Shown here: one piece after another, positions 6,553 to 14,068 of the stretch
Layout: every line of letters starts with the position of its first letter
Position numbering within the stretch: the stretch's first letter is position 1
Source: an uncultured delta proteobacterium
GTDB lineage: Bacteria > Desulfobacterota > WTBG01 > CAIYCZ01
Direction: 5' to 3'
Length of the DNA stretch: 16,065 nucleotides
NCBI GenBank assembly: GCA_903924805.1
Contig: CAIYCZ010000091.1
Span: forward strand, 1-16,065
Made by a program: the position numbers and the translations under genes
Notes under the pieces: model-generated
What the model was told of the DNA's origin: nothing
Databases searched by the model: none
What the model saw: only the letters and a program-made list of their open reading frames with translations

Positions 6553-7498
6553 ACTGTACATCCTTGTACCCTTTGAGGTATTTCAAAAAATCACTCTTCG
6601 TACTCAATACGACAATGCTGTCCTTATCCAATGTCTGCCGATAGGTGTCAAGTGTCTTAACAAATGAATAAAACTCAGGGTCCTTGTTGAACGCTTCGGC
6701 ATAGATGCGGGCAGCCTCGCCGTCTGCTTTACCCTTTATCTCTTGGGCCTTGCGGTATGCATCAGAGTTTATCCGTTTGAGCTCTTTTTCCCGCTCGCCT
6801 TCTATTTTTTTGCTCTCGCCTTTTCCCTCCGAGCGAAACTGTTCTGAAATCTGTTTCCGTTCTGCTATCATCCGCTCGTAGACTTTCTGCCGCACTTCTT
6901 CAACATAGTTAATCCGCTTAATGCGCATGTCAATCAGTTCAATGCCGAATTTTTCAAGCTTTGGAGCAGCCTGCTCTAAAATTCCCCGGTTCATCTGCGC
7001 CCGCCCCAGTTTGATGGAGATCTGCTCCTGTACGCTTTCTGCAAGACCTGCCGAGGCAATCTTCTCTTTTCCCAACAAGCGATTGGAGTTTCTGATTGAC
7101 TCGATGAGATGATGGGATGTTATAAAATTAAACGTCGCTGCGTCAAGTATGTCATCAAGTTTTTTCTGGGCTGCAATCTCATTATACACCGTCTCATAGT
7201 ATTTTAGCGGGTCTTTAATGCGCCAGCGGGCAAAGGTTTCTACATAGATAAAGGTCTTGTCCTGGGTCGATATCTGTCCCGGGTCGCCATTCCACTCAAG
7301 CAGGGTCTTGGGGAAAAAATTCGCATTTTGAATGAAGGGAAGCTTCAGGTGCAGGCCGGCTTGGGTAATCGGGCCGCCAATGGGTTTTCCGAACTGGGTA
7401 ATGATCACCTGCTCAGTTTCATCAATGGTATAAAAGGCTCCGCCGAACGCAGCAATGCCAAGAAAGATTATGGCCAGTATCCGCACGACGTTCTTCAT
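6551..7498 (-). CDS. hflC: Membrane protease regulator HflC (band 7/SPFH family)
   Basis: With HflK, HflC forms a large periplasm-facing cage around the FtsH protease in the inner membrane and modulates its access to substrates. The 315-residue protein has an N-terminal transmembrane segment (about 5-23), then the SPFH domain opening with IDETEQVIITQFGKP. The conserved FFPKTLLEWNGDPGQISTQD region and a long charged coiled coil (about 205-265, rich in ERMIAERKQISEQFRSEGKG-type sequence) follow. It overlaps the end of hflK by 4 nt (ATGA), with AGGAGGAGGAG upstream, so the two are probably translationally coupled. ftsH is not in the window. Confidence 0.95.
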   Translation of the reverse strand: MKNVVRILAIIFLGIAAFGGAFYTIDETEQVIITQFGKPIGGPITQAGLHLKLPFIQNANFFPKTLLEWNGDPGQISTQDKTFIYVETFARWRIKDPLKYYETVYNEIAAQKKLDDILDAATFNFITSHHLIESIRNSNRLLGKEKIASAGLAESVQEQISIKLGRAQMNRGILEQAAPKLEKFGIELIDMRIKRINYVEEVRQKVYERMIAERKQISEQFRSEGKGESKKIEGEREKELKRINSDAYRKAQEIKGKADGEAARIYAEAFNKDPEFYSFVKTLDTYRQTLDKDSIVVLSTKSDFLKYLKGYKDVQ

Positions 7499-8532
7499 GG
7501 CTTTTTCTCCTCCTCCTGCTTCTCTCCCAGATTGAGGAGCGGCAGCAGCCCGCCCTTCTCGGGGTCAATAATATAGGTCTTACCCAGCTTGGGCACCACA
7601 TCACGCATGGCCTCAAGGTAGAGGCGCCGCCTGGTCACATCCTTGGCGCCGTTATATTCAGTCCAGACTGATAAAAACCTCGCGGTATCACCCTTGGCCT
7701 GGTTGATGCGCTCCAGCGCATAGCCTTCGGATTCCCTGAGTATCCTCTGCGCCTCGCCTGATGCTTCAGGGATTACCTTGTTGTAGGCTTCGCGCGCCTC
7801 GTAGATCATCCGCTCTTTTTCCTGAAGTGACTGGTTGACCTCATTAAATGAAGGCTGCACCGGATCAGGCACGGTTGTCCGTTTGAGCTCCACATTGACT
7901 ATGGTAATCCCTGTTTCAGCATCGTTCACCGCCTTTTGCAGCTCTGTTTTGACGGTTGTGGCAATTTCCAGCCGCTCGGTAATCACATCGTTGACGCTGC
8001 GATCGCCCACCACCTGCCGCATAACCGCCTCAGAAATGTCACGCAGAGTTTTTTTAACATCCCTGACCTTAAACAGAAAATTGTAGGGATCGCCGATCCT
8101 GAACTGAACAATCCAGGGGACTACGGCACAGTTGAGATCTCCGGTGAGCATAAGGGACTCATCCAGATACTGTTTGCTGGAGGAGTATTCCGTATCAATG
8201 CCGGCCTGTATTGTGCGGATGCCGAATTCTTCGGTGTAGACATACTGCACCCGCAATTTGGTAAGCGATTCTAATCCTGCCGGCAGCTTTAAATTAAGTC
8301 CCGGGGAAGACAGCCGCGCAAAACGGCCAAACCGCTGAATGACCCCAACCTCGCCCGGCTGAATCGTATAAAAGCATGACAAACACCACAGGGCAACTAT
8401 CGCAAAAAGGATAATAAAAATACCTGAAAATCGGGGACCTAAAATATTTTTTGCCTGTTTTAAAACCTCTTCCAGAGACAGCCCTGGGTTACCCCATGGG
8501 GCACCCTTCCCTGCGTTACTCTGCCAAGGCAT
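7495..8532 (-). CDS. hflK: Membrane protease regulator HflK (band 7/SPFH family)
   Basis: Partner of HflC in the FtsH-HflKC complex. From the ATG at 8532 it has 345 residues. A Gly/Pro-rich N-terminus (MPWQSNAGKGAPWGNPG), usual for HflK, is followed by a transmembrane helix at about 36-55, the SPFH domain from YTIQPGEVGVIQRFGRF (55-71), and a coiled coil near ERMIYEAREAYNKVIPEASG. A longer reading from a GTG at 8574 is open, but it starts inside a hairpin and lacks a ribosome-binding site. The ATG at 8532 has AGGAG seven nt upstream and the family N-terminus. First gene of the left operon, behind a promoter at about 8641-8670. Confidence 0.94.
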   Translation of the reverse strand: MPWQSNAGKGAPWGNPGLSLEEVLKQAKNILGPRFSGIFIILFAIVALWCLSCFYTIQPGEVGVIQRFGRFARLSSPGLNLKLPAGLESLTKLRVQYVYTEEFGIRTIQAGIDTEYSSSKQYLDESLMLTGDLNCAVVPWIVQFRIGDPYNFLFKVRDVKKTLRDISEAVMRQVVGDRSVNDVITERLEIATTVKTELQKAVNDAETGITIVNVELKRTTVPDPVQPSFNEVNQSLQEKERMIYEAREAYNKVIPEASGEAQRILRESEGYALERINQAKGDTARFLSVWTEYNGAKDVTRRRLYLEAMRDVVPKLGKTYIIDPEKGGLLPLLNLGEKQEEEKKP

Positions 8533-8539
8533 ATAGTAT

Positions 8540-8544
8540 CTCCT
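8540..8544 (-). promoter_or_regulatory. Ribosome-binding site AGGAG deciding the hflK start
   Basis: AGGAG on the minus strand lies seven nt before the ATG at 8532. The in-frame GTG at 8574 has no equivalent and is buried in an inverted repeat. Confidence 0.85.
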
Positions 8545-8559
8545 CTCATACTGAAAAAT

Positions 8560-8602
8560 AACCACAGTGGACACAGAGTATATCTCTGGACATTCTGTGG
8601 TT
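8560..8602. repeat. Inverted repeat (AACCACAG ... CTGTGGTT) in the hflK leader
   Basis: AACCACAG (8560-8567) pairs with CTGTGGTT (8595-8602). Inside, after a 6-nt unpaired stretch on each side, CAGAG (8574-8578) pairs with CTCTG (8584-8588) around a TATAT loop. The result is a neat hairpin with a symmetrical internal loop in the 5' leader of the hflK mRNA, about 28 nt before the start codon. It may be a dispersed ACCACAG-type repeat or a regulatory leader structure; no T run follows it. Confidence 0.8.
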
Positions 8603-8640
8603 TCAAAATTTAATGCAATTTAATGGTATTTTAATTAGTT

Positions 8641-8670
8641 ATTATTAAGTGAGATGCTGGTAAATGTCAA
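8641..8670 (-). promoter_or_regulatory. Candidate sigma-70 promoter for the hflK-ispB operon
   Basis: On the minus strand TTGACA (8670-8665) is followed after 18 nt by AATAAT (8646-8641), matching the consensus at 6/6 and 5/6 positions. It lies just after the terminator of the preceding operon and about 110 nt before hflK, implying a leader of about 100 nt. Confidence 0.75.
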
Positions 8671-8685
8671 GTTCCTTTATTTAAC

Positions 8686-8711
8686 AAAAAAGCCTCCCTT
8701 TTGCAGGAGGC
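8686..8711 (-). terminator. Intrinsic terminator ending the por-nuoEF operon
   Basis: On the minus strand GCCTCC (8711-8706), an 8-nt loop, then GGAGGC (8697-8692) and six T (8691-8686). The GC-rich 6-bp stem plus T run begins 38 nt after the nuoF-like stop codon. It shows that the operon ends there without a hydrogenase or NuoG gene. Confidence 0.92.
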
Positions 8712-8749
8712 CTTCATAAACCGTCAATTTTTTATCGGCAATAATGGAT

Positions 8750-10603
8750 CTATGTTATTGAAACCGCATCAAACTGGCAGGCTTCAAAGCACGCACCACA
8801 TTTAATGCATTTTAAGGGGTCGATGGTGTGAACCTGTTTGGGTTCCCCTGCAATGGCCTCAGACGGGCATACTTTTTTACAGGCCCCGCACTTTTTACAT
8901 TCCTCGGCAACGATACTATATTGAATGAGTGCCTTGCATACCCCTGCAGGACACTTCTTGTCTTTAATGTGTGCCTCATACTCATCCCGGAAGTAGCGTA
9001 TGGTGCTCAGCACCGGATTGGGAGCAGTGCTGCCCAGAGCACACAGGGCTCCGTCAATAATAGCTGCTGACATGGATTCCAGCAGCTCGATGTCCCCTTC
9101 TGTGCCCCTTCCCTCACAGATACCGGCAAATATCTCTCCCATGCGCAACAGCCCCTCTCTGCAGGGAACGCATTTGCCGCAGGATTCCTCCTGAAGAAAG
9201 GTGATAAAATATTTGGCAACATCCACCATGCATGAGCGGTCATCCATGACGATCATGCCGCCGGACCCCATCATGGAGCCAGCCTCGTAGAGCGCGTCAT
9301 AATCAACGGGAAGGTCAAGGAGGCTTTCCGGAATGCAGCCGCCCGAGGGCCCCCCGGTCTGCACCGCCTTGAATTTTCTGCCGTTGGGGATACCGCCGCC
9401 GATATCATAAATTATCTCTCTGAGCTTCATCCCCATAGGCACTTCTACCAGCCCGGTATTATTTATTTTCCCCACCAGAGAAAAAATCTTGGTACCCTTG
9501 CTCTTCTCTGTTCCGATGGAGCTGTACCACGCTGCACCCTGGTTGATAATGAGGGGAATGTTTGCCCAGGTTTCCACATTGTTGAGCACTGTCGGTTTGT
9601 CCCATAGCCCTTTTTCCACCGCATGGATGTATTTATCCCGCGGCTCTCCTGAACGTCCCTCAATGGAAGCAAACAGGGCTGAAGACTCCCCGCAGATAAA
9701 GGCTCCGCCGCCGCGGTTAATTTTAATATCAAAGGTAAATCCTGATCCTAAAATATTTTCTCCCAGAAGCCCTGCCTCCCGGGCGCTTTCCAGAGCAATG
9801 CCCAGGTGTTTGATCGCCAGTGGATATTCGTTCCGGACATAGAGATAGCCCTTATGGGAACCTACAGCATACGCACCAATAATCATACCTTCGACAATAC
9901 CGTGGGGGTTTCCCTCCATAATACCTCTATCCATAAAAGCCCCTGGATCCCCCTCATCTCCATTACCAATAAGATACTTCTCCGTACCATGTGCTGCCTG
10001 GCATTGCTCCCACTTGGTCCCGGTGGGAAACCCTCCGCCGCCGCGGCCCCGCAGTCCTGCCTGCTTCACTTCCCGTATAATATCCTCAGGGGTCATCTTA
10101 AAGAGGGCTGTTGCGAGGGCTGTGTAGCCGCCAATGGCAAGGTAGTCTTCCAGTTTTGTCGGGTCAATCAGGTCATTGGTGTTTAAAAGTATACGCCTCT
10201 GTTTCTTATAAAAAGGAACCTCCTGCTCATTCACAATCGTTTTCGCAGTTAGCGGATCCTGATAGAGCAGCCGTTCAATTATTTCTCCCTGGAGTACGGT
10301 CTTTAAAATAATATCTGATACATCGCCGGCGTTAACCTTCTTATAAAAAATGCTCCCCGGGTGAACAGTAAGAAGCGGGCCTTTTTCGCAAAACCCGGGG
10401 CACCCGGTCACTCTCACTGCAACCTTTTCCGTCAGGTTATGTTTTTTAAGCTCTGCTTCCAGAGCCTCGGTAACCTGCATACAGCCAAGACCACGACAGC
10501 CGGTGCCGCCACAAATGGTAATCACCTGCTTATGGGGATCCCGTGCCTGCTTCAGTTGTTTCTGTAGTGCCAAAAGCTCCTTTACACCGGCAATCCTTTT
10601 CAT
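8750..10603 (-). CDS. HydB/HndC/NuoF-like NAD(P)H-binding flavoprotein with extra Fe-S domains
   Basis: A 617-residue diaphorase-type subunit, longer than E. coli NuoF (about 445). Domains in order: a thioredoxin-like [2Fe-2S] domain (C31, C36, C68, C72); the FMN/NAD(P)H fold with GRGGGGFPTGTKW (186-198), GNGDEGDPGAFMDR (213-226) and GGGAFICGESSAL (298-310); an SLBB-like part; a [4Fe-4S] site with ESCGKCVPCREG (473-484) and C521; then CPAGVC (551-556) and two ferredoxin motifs (C569/572/575/579 and C599/602/605/609). This is the architecture of HydB of trimeric hydrogenases and related bifurcating enzymes. The start is the ATG overlapping the nuoE-like stop (ATGA); an open extension to 10726 lies wholly within that gene. 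The terminator follows. Probable role: pass electrons between ferredoxin/POR and NAD(P). Ser307-Ser308 replace the usual Glu-Thr of GEET. Confidence 0.92.
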   Translation of the reverse strand: MKRIAGVKELLALQKQLKQARDPHKQVITICGGTGCRGLGCMQVTEALEAELKKHNLTEKVAVRVTGCPGFCEKGPLLTVHPGSIFYKKVNAGDVSDIILKTVLQGEIIERLLYQDPLTAKTIVNEQEVPFYKKQRRILLNTNDLIDPTKLEDYLAIGGYTALATALFKMTPEDIIREVKQAGLRGRGGGGFPTGTKWEQCQAAHGTEKYLIGNGDEGDPGAFMDRGIMEGNPHGIVEGMIIGAYAVGSHKGYLYVRNEYPLAIKHLGIALESAREAGLLGENILGSGFTFDIKINRGGGAFICGESSALFASIEGRSGEPRDKYIHAVEKGLWDKPTVLNNVETWANIPLIINQGAAWYSSIGTEKSKGTKIFSLVGKINNTGLVEVPMGMKLREIIYDIGGGIPNGRKFKAVQTGGPSGGCIPESLLDLPVDYDALYEAGSMMGSGGMIVMDDRSCMVDVAKYFITFLQEESCGKCVPCREGLLRMGEIFAGICEGRGTEGDIELLESMSAAIIDGALCALGSTAPNPVLSTIRYFRDEYEAHIKDKKCPAGVCKALIQYSIVAEECKKCGACKKVCPSEAIAGEPKQVHTIDPLKCIKCGACFEACQFDAVSIT

Positions 10604-11070
10604 GAGCACGTTCCCTCTTTCGCTTTCACTGAACCAATGACACTTCCTGCTTTGGAGAGCGTCATCTGCCCATGGTATTCTCCGTCCATAATTATAATGG
10701 GGCCAACCGCACAGGCGCCAACACAATTTACGGTCTCAAGGGTAAATTGATTGTTTTTAGTCGTCTGCCCCGGCTTGATTGCAAGCGTCCTTTCCAGCGT
10801 GTCAAGAATCTTTGGCGCACCTCGTACATGGCATGCTGTGCCGAGACAAACGCTCACTATATGCTTGCCCCTGGGGGTGAGGCTGAATGCCTTGTAAAAA
10901 GTGGTGACTGAAAAAATAAGGCTGGGGGAAATATGCAATTCTTCAGCTACCTCAAGCAGAATATCCTTGGGCAAATAATTATACCGCGCCTGAATATCCT
11001 GAAGGATAGACACTAAAAACGCCCTATCTTTTCCATAGCGATTGACTATAGTCCTTACTTCTTCCCTCAT
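10600..11070 (-). CDS. HydC/NuoE-like [2Fe-2S] thioredoxin-fold subunit
   Basis: 156 residues, the usual length of NuoE/HydC. An N-terminal helical part (IVNRYGKDRAFLVSILQDIQ) is followed by the thioredoxin-like domain with four cluster ligands, C75-x4-C80 (VCLGTACHVRGA) and C116-x3-C120 (NCVGACAVGP). The subunit normally docks on the NuoF/HydB flavin domain and holds one [2Fe-2S] cluster. AAGGA lies nine nt before the ATG, inside the 12-nt gap after porB. Its last bases overlap the nuoF-like start (ATGA), which indicates coupled translation. Without NuoG or other complex I genes nearby, it is better read as the HydC-type partner of the next gene than as part of complex I. Confidence 0.93.
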   Translation of the reverse strand: MREEVRTIVNRYGKDRAFLVSILQDIQARYNYLPKDILLEVAEELHISPSLIFSVTTFYKAFSLTPRGKHIVSVCLGTACHVRGAPKILDTLERTLAIKPGQTTKNNQFTLETVNCVGACAVGPIIIMDGEYHGQMTLSKAGSVIGSVKAKEGTCS

Positions 11071-11082
11071 ATCCTCTGGTCC

Positions 11083-12006
11083 TTAGCCTGAAGCTTTTTT
11101 CTGTAAGTCTGCATAATTTTTTACAACCCGCTCCTGTATCTGCTGCACAACATCCTCTGTCAAGTGCCTGAATCTCCCCTGCACTTTTGTGTACTCGACA
11201 AGCGGGCGCAGCGGTGAACAATCCATGCTGAGCTTGTATTCTCCATGAACAATTTCATAGAGGGGGAAAACCCCGGTCTCAACCGCCAGCCGCCCGAGCT
11301 TAACGCTCAGCTCCGGCGCTGACCGCCAGCCGGTGGGACAGACCGAAAACACATGGATGTAAGCCGGGCCTTCAATTTCCTTGGCGCGCTTCACTTTTTC
11401 AAACAGGTCAAAGGGGTAACTCGGGCATGCGGTTGCCACATAGGGGATGGCATGGGCTGCTGCAATGGCCGGCATATTTTTCTTCCAGGTGACCTGGCCG
11501 ATGCCCTTTTTCCCCGCCGGAGACGTGCTGGTCGTTGCCCCGAACGGGGTAGCGCTTGACCGCTGAATGCCGGTATTCATGTATGCTTCATTATCAAAAC
11601 ATACGTATATGAAATTATGCCCCCGCTCCATGGCACCGGACAGAGCCTGCAGCCCGATATCACAGGTGCTGCCATCGCCCCCCATAGCCACCACGGTAAC
11701 CTTTTTGTCAGGACCTCTTCCCTTGCGCTGAAGCACTTTCAACCCGGATTCAATACCGGAAGCGACAGCGGCAGTATTTTCAAACAGGCTGTGAATCCAG
11801 GGCACCCGCCAGGTGGTAGTGGGCAGGGCTGAAGAGACAATTTCCATGCACCCCGTTGCATTGGCAATAATCACGTCCTTGCCGAGCGCCTTGCACACAT
11901 GCCTCACCGCAAGTGCTTCACCACAGCCAATGCAGGCGCGGTGGCCCGGAGCAAAGTATTCCTTTGAGGTTATGAGGCGCGGAACAAAAACACTGTATCT
12001 ATCCAT
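11083..12006 (-). CDS. porB: 2-oxoacid (pyruvate-type):ferredoxin oxidoreductase, beta subunit
   Basis: Thiamine-diphosphate-binding subunit of the four-subunit enzyme that oxidatively decarboxylates a 2-oxoacid to an acyl-CoA with ferredoxin reduction. In 307 residues: HRACIGCGEALAVR (22-35) and TGCMEIV (51-57), where C25, C28, C53 and probably C223 hold the [4Fe-4S] cluster; the ThDP/Mg motif GGDGSTCDIGLQAL (109-122) with DNEAYMNTGIQRS (138-150) and SATPFGA. These look like pyruvate/2-oxoisovalerate PorB sequences more than 2-oxoglutarate KorB, so pyruvate is most likely, unproven. Its ATG overlaps the porA stop by 1 nt (TAATG). Confidence 0.94.
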   Translation of the reverse strand: MDRYSVFVPRLITSKEYFAPGHRACIGCGEALAVRHVCKALGKDVIIANATGCMEIVSSALPTTTWRVPWIHSLFENTAAVASGIESGLKVLQRKGRGPDKKVTVVAMGGDGSTCDIGLQALSGAMERGHNFIYVCFDNEAYMNTGIQRSSATPFGATTSTSPAGKKGIGQVTWKKNMPAIAAAHAIPYVATACPSYPFDLFEKVKRAKEIEGPAYIHVFSVCPTGWRSAPELSVKLGRLAVETGVFPLYEIVHGEYKLSMDCSPLRPLVEYTKVQGRFRHLTEDVVQQIQERVVKNYADLQKKASG

Positions 12007-13181
12007 TATTCCCTCACACCAATGGTTTCATATTCAACATCAATCTTTTTATCAATAAGTTCACGGCACCGGGCAAACATCTGCTCAAACTGCTGCGGGG
12101 TTATGTCCCTGCCGCCCAGGCCGCCGATAAAACTGACAATCTTCGGCTTCTTCGGTTCCTGGTAGAGTGCGGATTTAATTTCCGAGCAGAGCGGGCCCCC
12201 GGGGCCACCCAGGGAAATCGCCCGGTCAAAAATGATCACCTGCTGTGCTGACCGCAGGGCAGCCCGGACTTCATCGAAAGGAAACGGCCGCCACAGGCGC
12301 AGCCGGATGAGCCCCACCTTTTCTCCCCGGTCTCTCAGGGTATCAATGGCAACCGTTGCGGTTTCAGTAAAGCTGCCGATAGCCAGCAGCAGGGTGTCGG
12401 CATCTTCTGCCCGGTAGGACTCTACCGGATTATAGTAGCGTCCGAAGGCATCGCCAAACTCCTTCCACACCCGGAGAATCGTCTCTTTGGTGCTGCGCAG
12501 CGCCACCTCCAGAGCTTTTTTGCTCTCGGTATAGAGTACCGGCGGAGCAAAAGCGCCCATGGTTACCGGCTTCCGCGGATCAAGGGGGAACGGATATCTG
12601 AGCGGGGGTATGAAGCCCGCGATTTCTTCTTTCTCAAGCAGATACAGGGGCTCGACAACATGAGACACATGAAAGCCATCAAGGTGCACCATGAGAGGAA
12701 AGAGCACTTCCGGGGCTTCTGCGATCTTAAAGGCGCACAGCGTCAGATCAAAGGCTTCCTGAGCATTTTCAGTGAAATACTGAATCCAGCCGCAGTCACG
12801 CGTTGCCATGACATCAGAGTGATCTCCCCACACATTCAGGGGGCCTGAAAGCGCACGGTTTGCCACGGCCATAACAATGGGAAGCCGGGAAGATGCTGCC
12901 ACATAGAGCACTTCATGCATCAGCTCCAGTCCCTGCCCCGCTGTGGCAGTAAAGGTCCGGGCACCGACAGCAGATGAACCGATGCAGGCACTCATGGCCG
13001 AGTGCTCTGATTCAACACAGATAAATTCCGCATCCAGTTCGCCGTCAGCAACAATCTCTGAGAGGCGCTCAACAATATGGGTCTGGGGGGTTATGGGATA
13101 CGCTGCCACAACTTCTGTTTCAGCAAGTTTTGCTGCCTCTGCTATCGCAAAAGATGCCTCCATGCCAACGCGCTTGCTCAT
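12006..13181 (-). CDS. porA: 2-oxoacid (pyruvate-type):ferredoxin oxidoreductase, alpha subunit
   Basis: Catalytic alpha subunit, 391 residues from the ATG at 13181. The pyrimidine-binding domain has AYPITPQTHIVERLSE (27-42), CVESEHSAMSACIGSSAVGA (55-74) and TATAGQGLELMHE (78-90). NRALSGPLNVWGDHSDVMA (108-126) is typical of pyruvate-type enzymes. The C-terminal transketolase-like domain contains LLLAIGSFTETA and the conserved IGGLGGRDIT. The frame is open further to 13244, but that part lies inside porD. The ATG at 13181 has GAGGAGGAAGG just upstream and overlaps the porD stop by 1 nt (TGATG). It forms the heterodimer core with PorB; CoA and 2-oxoacid bind at the interface. Confidence 0.95.
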   Translation of the reverse strand: MSKRVGMEASFAIAEAAKLAETEVVAAYPITPQTHIVERLSEIVADGELDAEFICVESEHSAMSACIGSSAVGARTFTATAGQGLELMHEVLYVAASSRLPIVMAVANRALSGPLNVWGDHSDVMATRDCGWIQYFTENAQEAFDLTLCAFKIAEAPEVLFPLMVHLDGFHVSHVVEPLYLLEKEEIAGFIPPLRYPFPLDPRKPVTMGAFAPPVLYTESKKALEVALRSTKETILRVWKEFGDAFGRYYNPVESYRAEDADTLLLAIGSFTETATVAIDTLRDRGEKVGLIRLRLWRPFPFDEVRAALRSAQQVIIFDRAISLGGPGGPLCSEIKSALYQEPKKPKIVSFIGGLGGRDITPQQFEQMFARCRELIDKKIDVEYETIGVRE

Positions 13182-13474
13182 CAGCCTTCCTCCTCTACCA
13201 TATGGATAGCTGTGGTGGGGCACTCTTTTGCACAGATGCCGCATCCCTTGCAGTAGAACAGATTGGCCTCAAAATATCCTTCCGCATCCTGTCCTATGCA
13301 GGGCTCCGGGCAAAACAGATAGCACATGCCGCACTTAATGCATCGTTCCTTGTTCCATACCGGGTGCTGGGATTTCCAGTCTCCGGTCTTATACTGGCTG
13401 GCGCTGCCCGGCTCAGTCACAATGCAGCCGATCTGTAAATCTTTCCAGGTCATTTCATAATCATGCTTGGCCAC
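13181..13474 (-). CDS. porD: 2-oxoacid:ferredoxin oxidoreductase, delta subunit (2x[4Fe-4S])
   Basis: Ferredoxin-like subunit carrying electrons from the PorAB cluster to the outside acceptor. From the GTG at 13474 it has 97 residues, beginning VAKHDYEMTWKDLQIG. The family segment EPGSASQYKTGDWKSQHPV is followed by two cluster motifs, CIKCGMCYLFCPE and CKGCGICAKECPT. The frame is open to an ATG at 13504 inside porG, but GGAGGG sits eight nt before the GTG, which comes 1 nt after the porG stop and gives the usual family N-terminus. The GTG is therefore preferred. In some relatives this subunit is fused to PorG; here it is separate. Confidence 0.92.
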   Translation of the reverse strand: MAKHDYEMTWKDLQIGCIVTEPGSASQYKTGDWKSQHPVWNKERCIKCGMCYLFCPEPCIGQDAEGYFEANLFYCKGCGICAKECPTTAIHMVEEEG

Positions 13475-13475
13475 G

Positions 13476-14027
13476 TCAGTTTCCCTCCATAATGGTCTCT
13501 TCATATGCGCGCTGGCATACCTGGATGTTTTTACTGGCTATTCTGCCAAAGCGGTGTTTGAGTGGCTCGGTGAGGGATTCGATGGCAACGATTCCGGTCG
13601 CTTTAACCAGCGCTCCGATCATGGTGGTATTGGTTATGGGAAGCCCCAGAACCTCACGCGCTATCTTTGTCGCATCTAAAACTGCCGTGCGGTGGGTAAG
13701 AGTAAATTCTTTTTTGACCTGCTCTATGGATTTAGCTGTATTGATTATGATAGTGCCGTTTTTCTTCAGGCCTGCCGTGGCCTGCGCAACGGTAATCAGA
13801 GCAGCTTCAAGTACCACTATGACATCCGGTTCGCGGATATCGCAGCGCAGCTTTATCGGATCGCTGCTTACGCGCACAAAGGCAAGCACCGGGGCACCAC
13901 GCCGCTCCGGGCCGAAGCTGGGAAATGCCTGGGCATATTTACCCTCACTGATTGCAGCAAGGGCTACCATCTCTGCAGACGTTACCGCCCCCTGGCCGCC
14001 TCGTCCATGGATTCTGACTTCAATCAT
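13476..14027 (-). CDS. porG: 2-oxoacid:ferredoxin oxidoreductase, gamma subunit
   Basis: 183 residues. The N-terminus, IEVRIHGRGGQGAVTSAEMV (2-21), is the hallmark of the gamma domain. It is followed by AFPSFGPERRGAPVLAFVRV and the central Rossmann-like strands (PDVIVVLE, GTIIINT). The gamma domain is the CoA-side domain that packs against the alpha subunit. First gene of the por operon, 139 nt after recR and behind a TTGACA-containing promoter region. AAGGG eight nt before the ATG is a moderate ribosome-binding site; a closer in-line ATG (14 nt upstream region) runs into a stop at once. Confidence 0.95.
   Translation of the reverse strand: MIEVRIHGRGGQGAVTSAEMVALAAISEGKYAQAFPSFGPERRGAPVLAFVRVSSDPIKLRCDIREPDVIVVLEAALITVAQATAGLKKNGTIIINTAKSIEQVKKEFTLTHRTAVLDATKIAREVLGLPITNTTMIGALVKATGIVAIESLTEPLKHRFGRIASKNIQVCQRAYEETIMEGN
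13483..13488 (-). promoter_or_regulatory. Ribosome-binding site GGAGGG deciding the porD start
   Basis: GGAGGG lies within the last codons of porG, eight nt before the GTG at 13474. The ATG at 13504 lies upstream of it and has no comparable site. Confidence 0.75.
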
Positions 14028-14068
14028 CCCTTCATCCCTTTGCTGTTACTGGTTTTAAGAAATGTTGT

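Noticed and set aside
8533..8574. In-frame 14-codon extension of hflK to a GTG at 8574
   Set aside because: The GTG is inside the leader hairpin and has no ribosome-binding site; the ATG at 8532 has AGGAG at seven nt and the family N-terminus.
10604..10726. 41-codon N-terminal extension of the nuoF-like gene
   Set aside because: It lies entirely inside the nuoE-like gene and has a Trp/Arg/His-rich composition unlike the family; ATG at 10603 forms an ATGA overlap with the nuoE stop.
8750..11070. Reading the nuoE/nuoF-like pair as a fragment of respiratory complex I
   Set aside because: No other nuo genes are present, the NuoF-like protein has N- and C-terminal Fe-S extensions absent from complex I, and a terminator closes the operon.
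13182..13244. 21-codon N-terminal extension of porA
   Set aside because: It overlaps the last cluster motif of porD; the ATG at 13181 has a strong ribosome-binding site and matches PorA starts.
13492..14058. Open reading frame of 188 codons on the plus strand, antisense to porG
   Set aside because: It is the mirror of a well-conserved gene, its translation is Ser/Arg/Pro-rich with no recognisable motif, and it has no ribosome-binding site of note.
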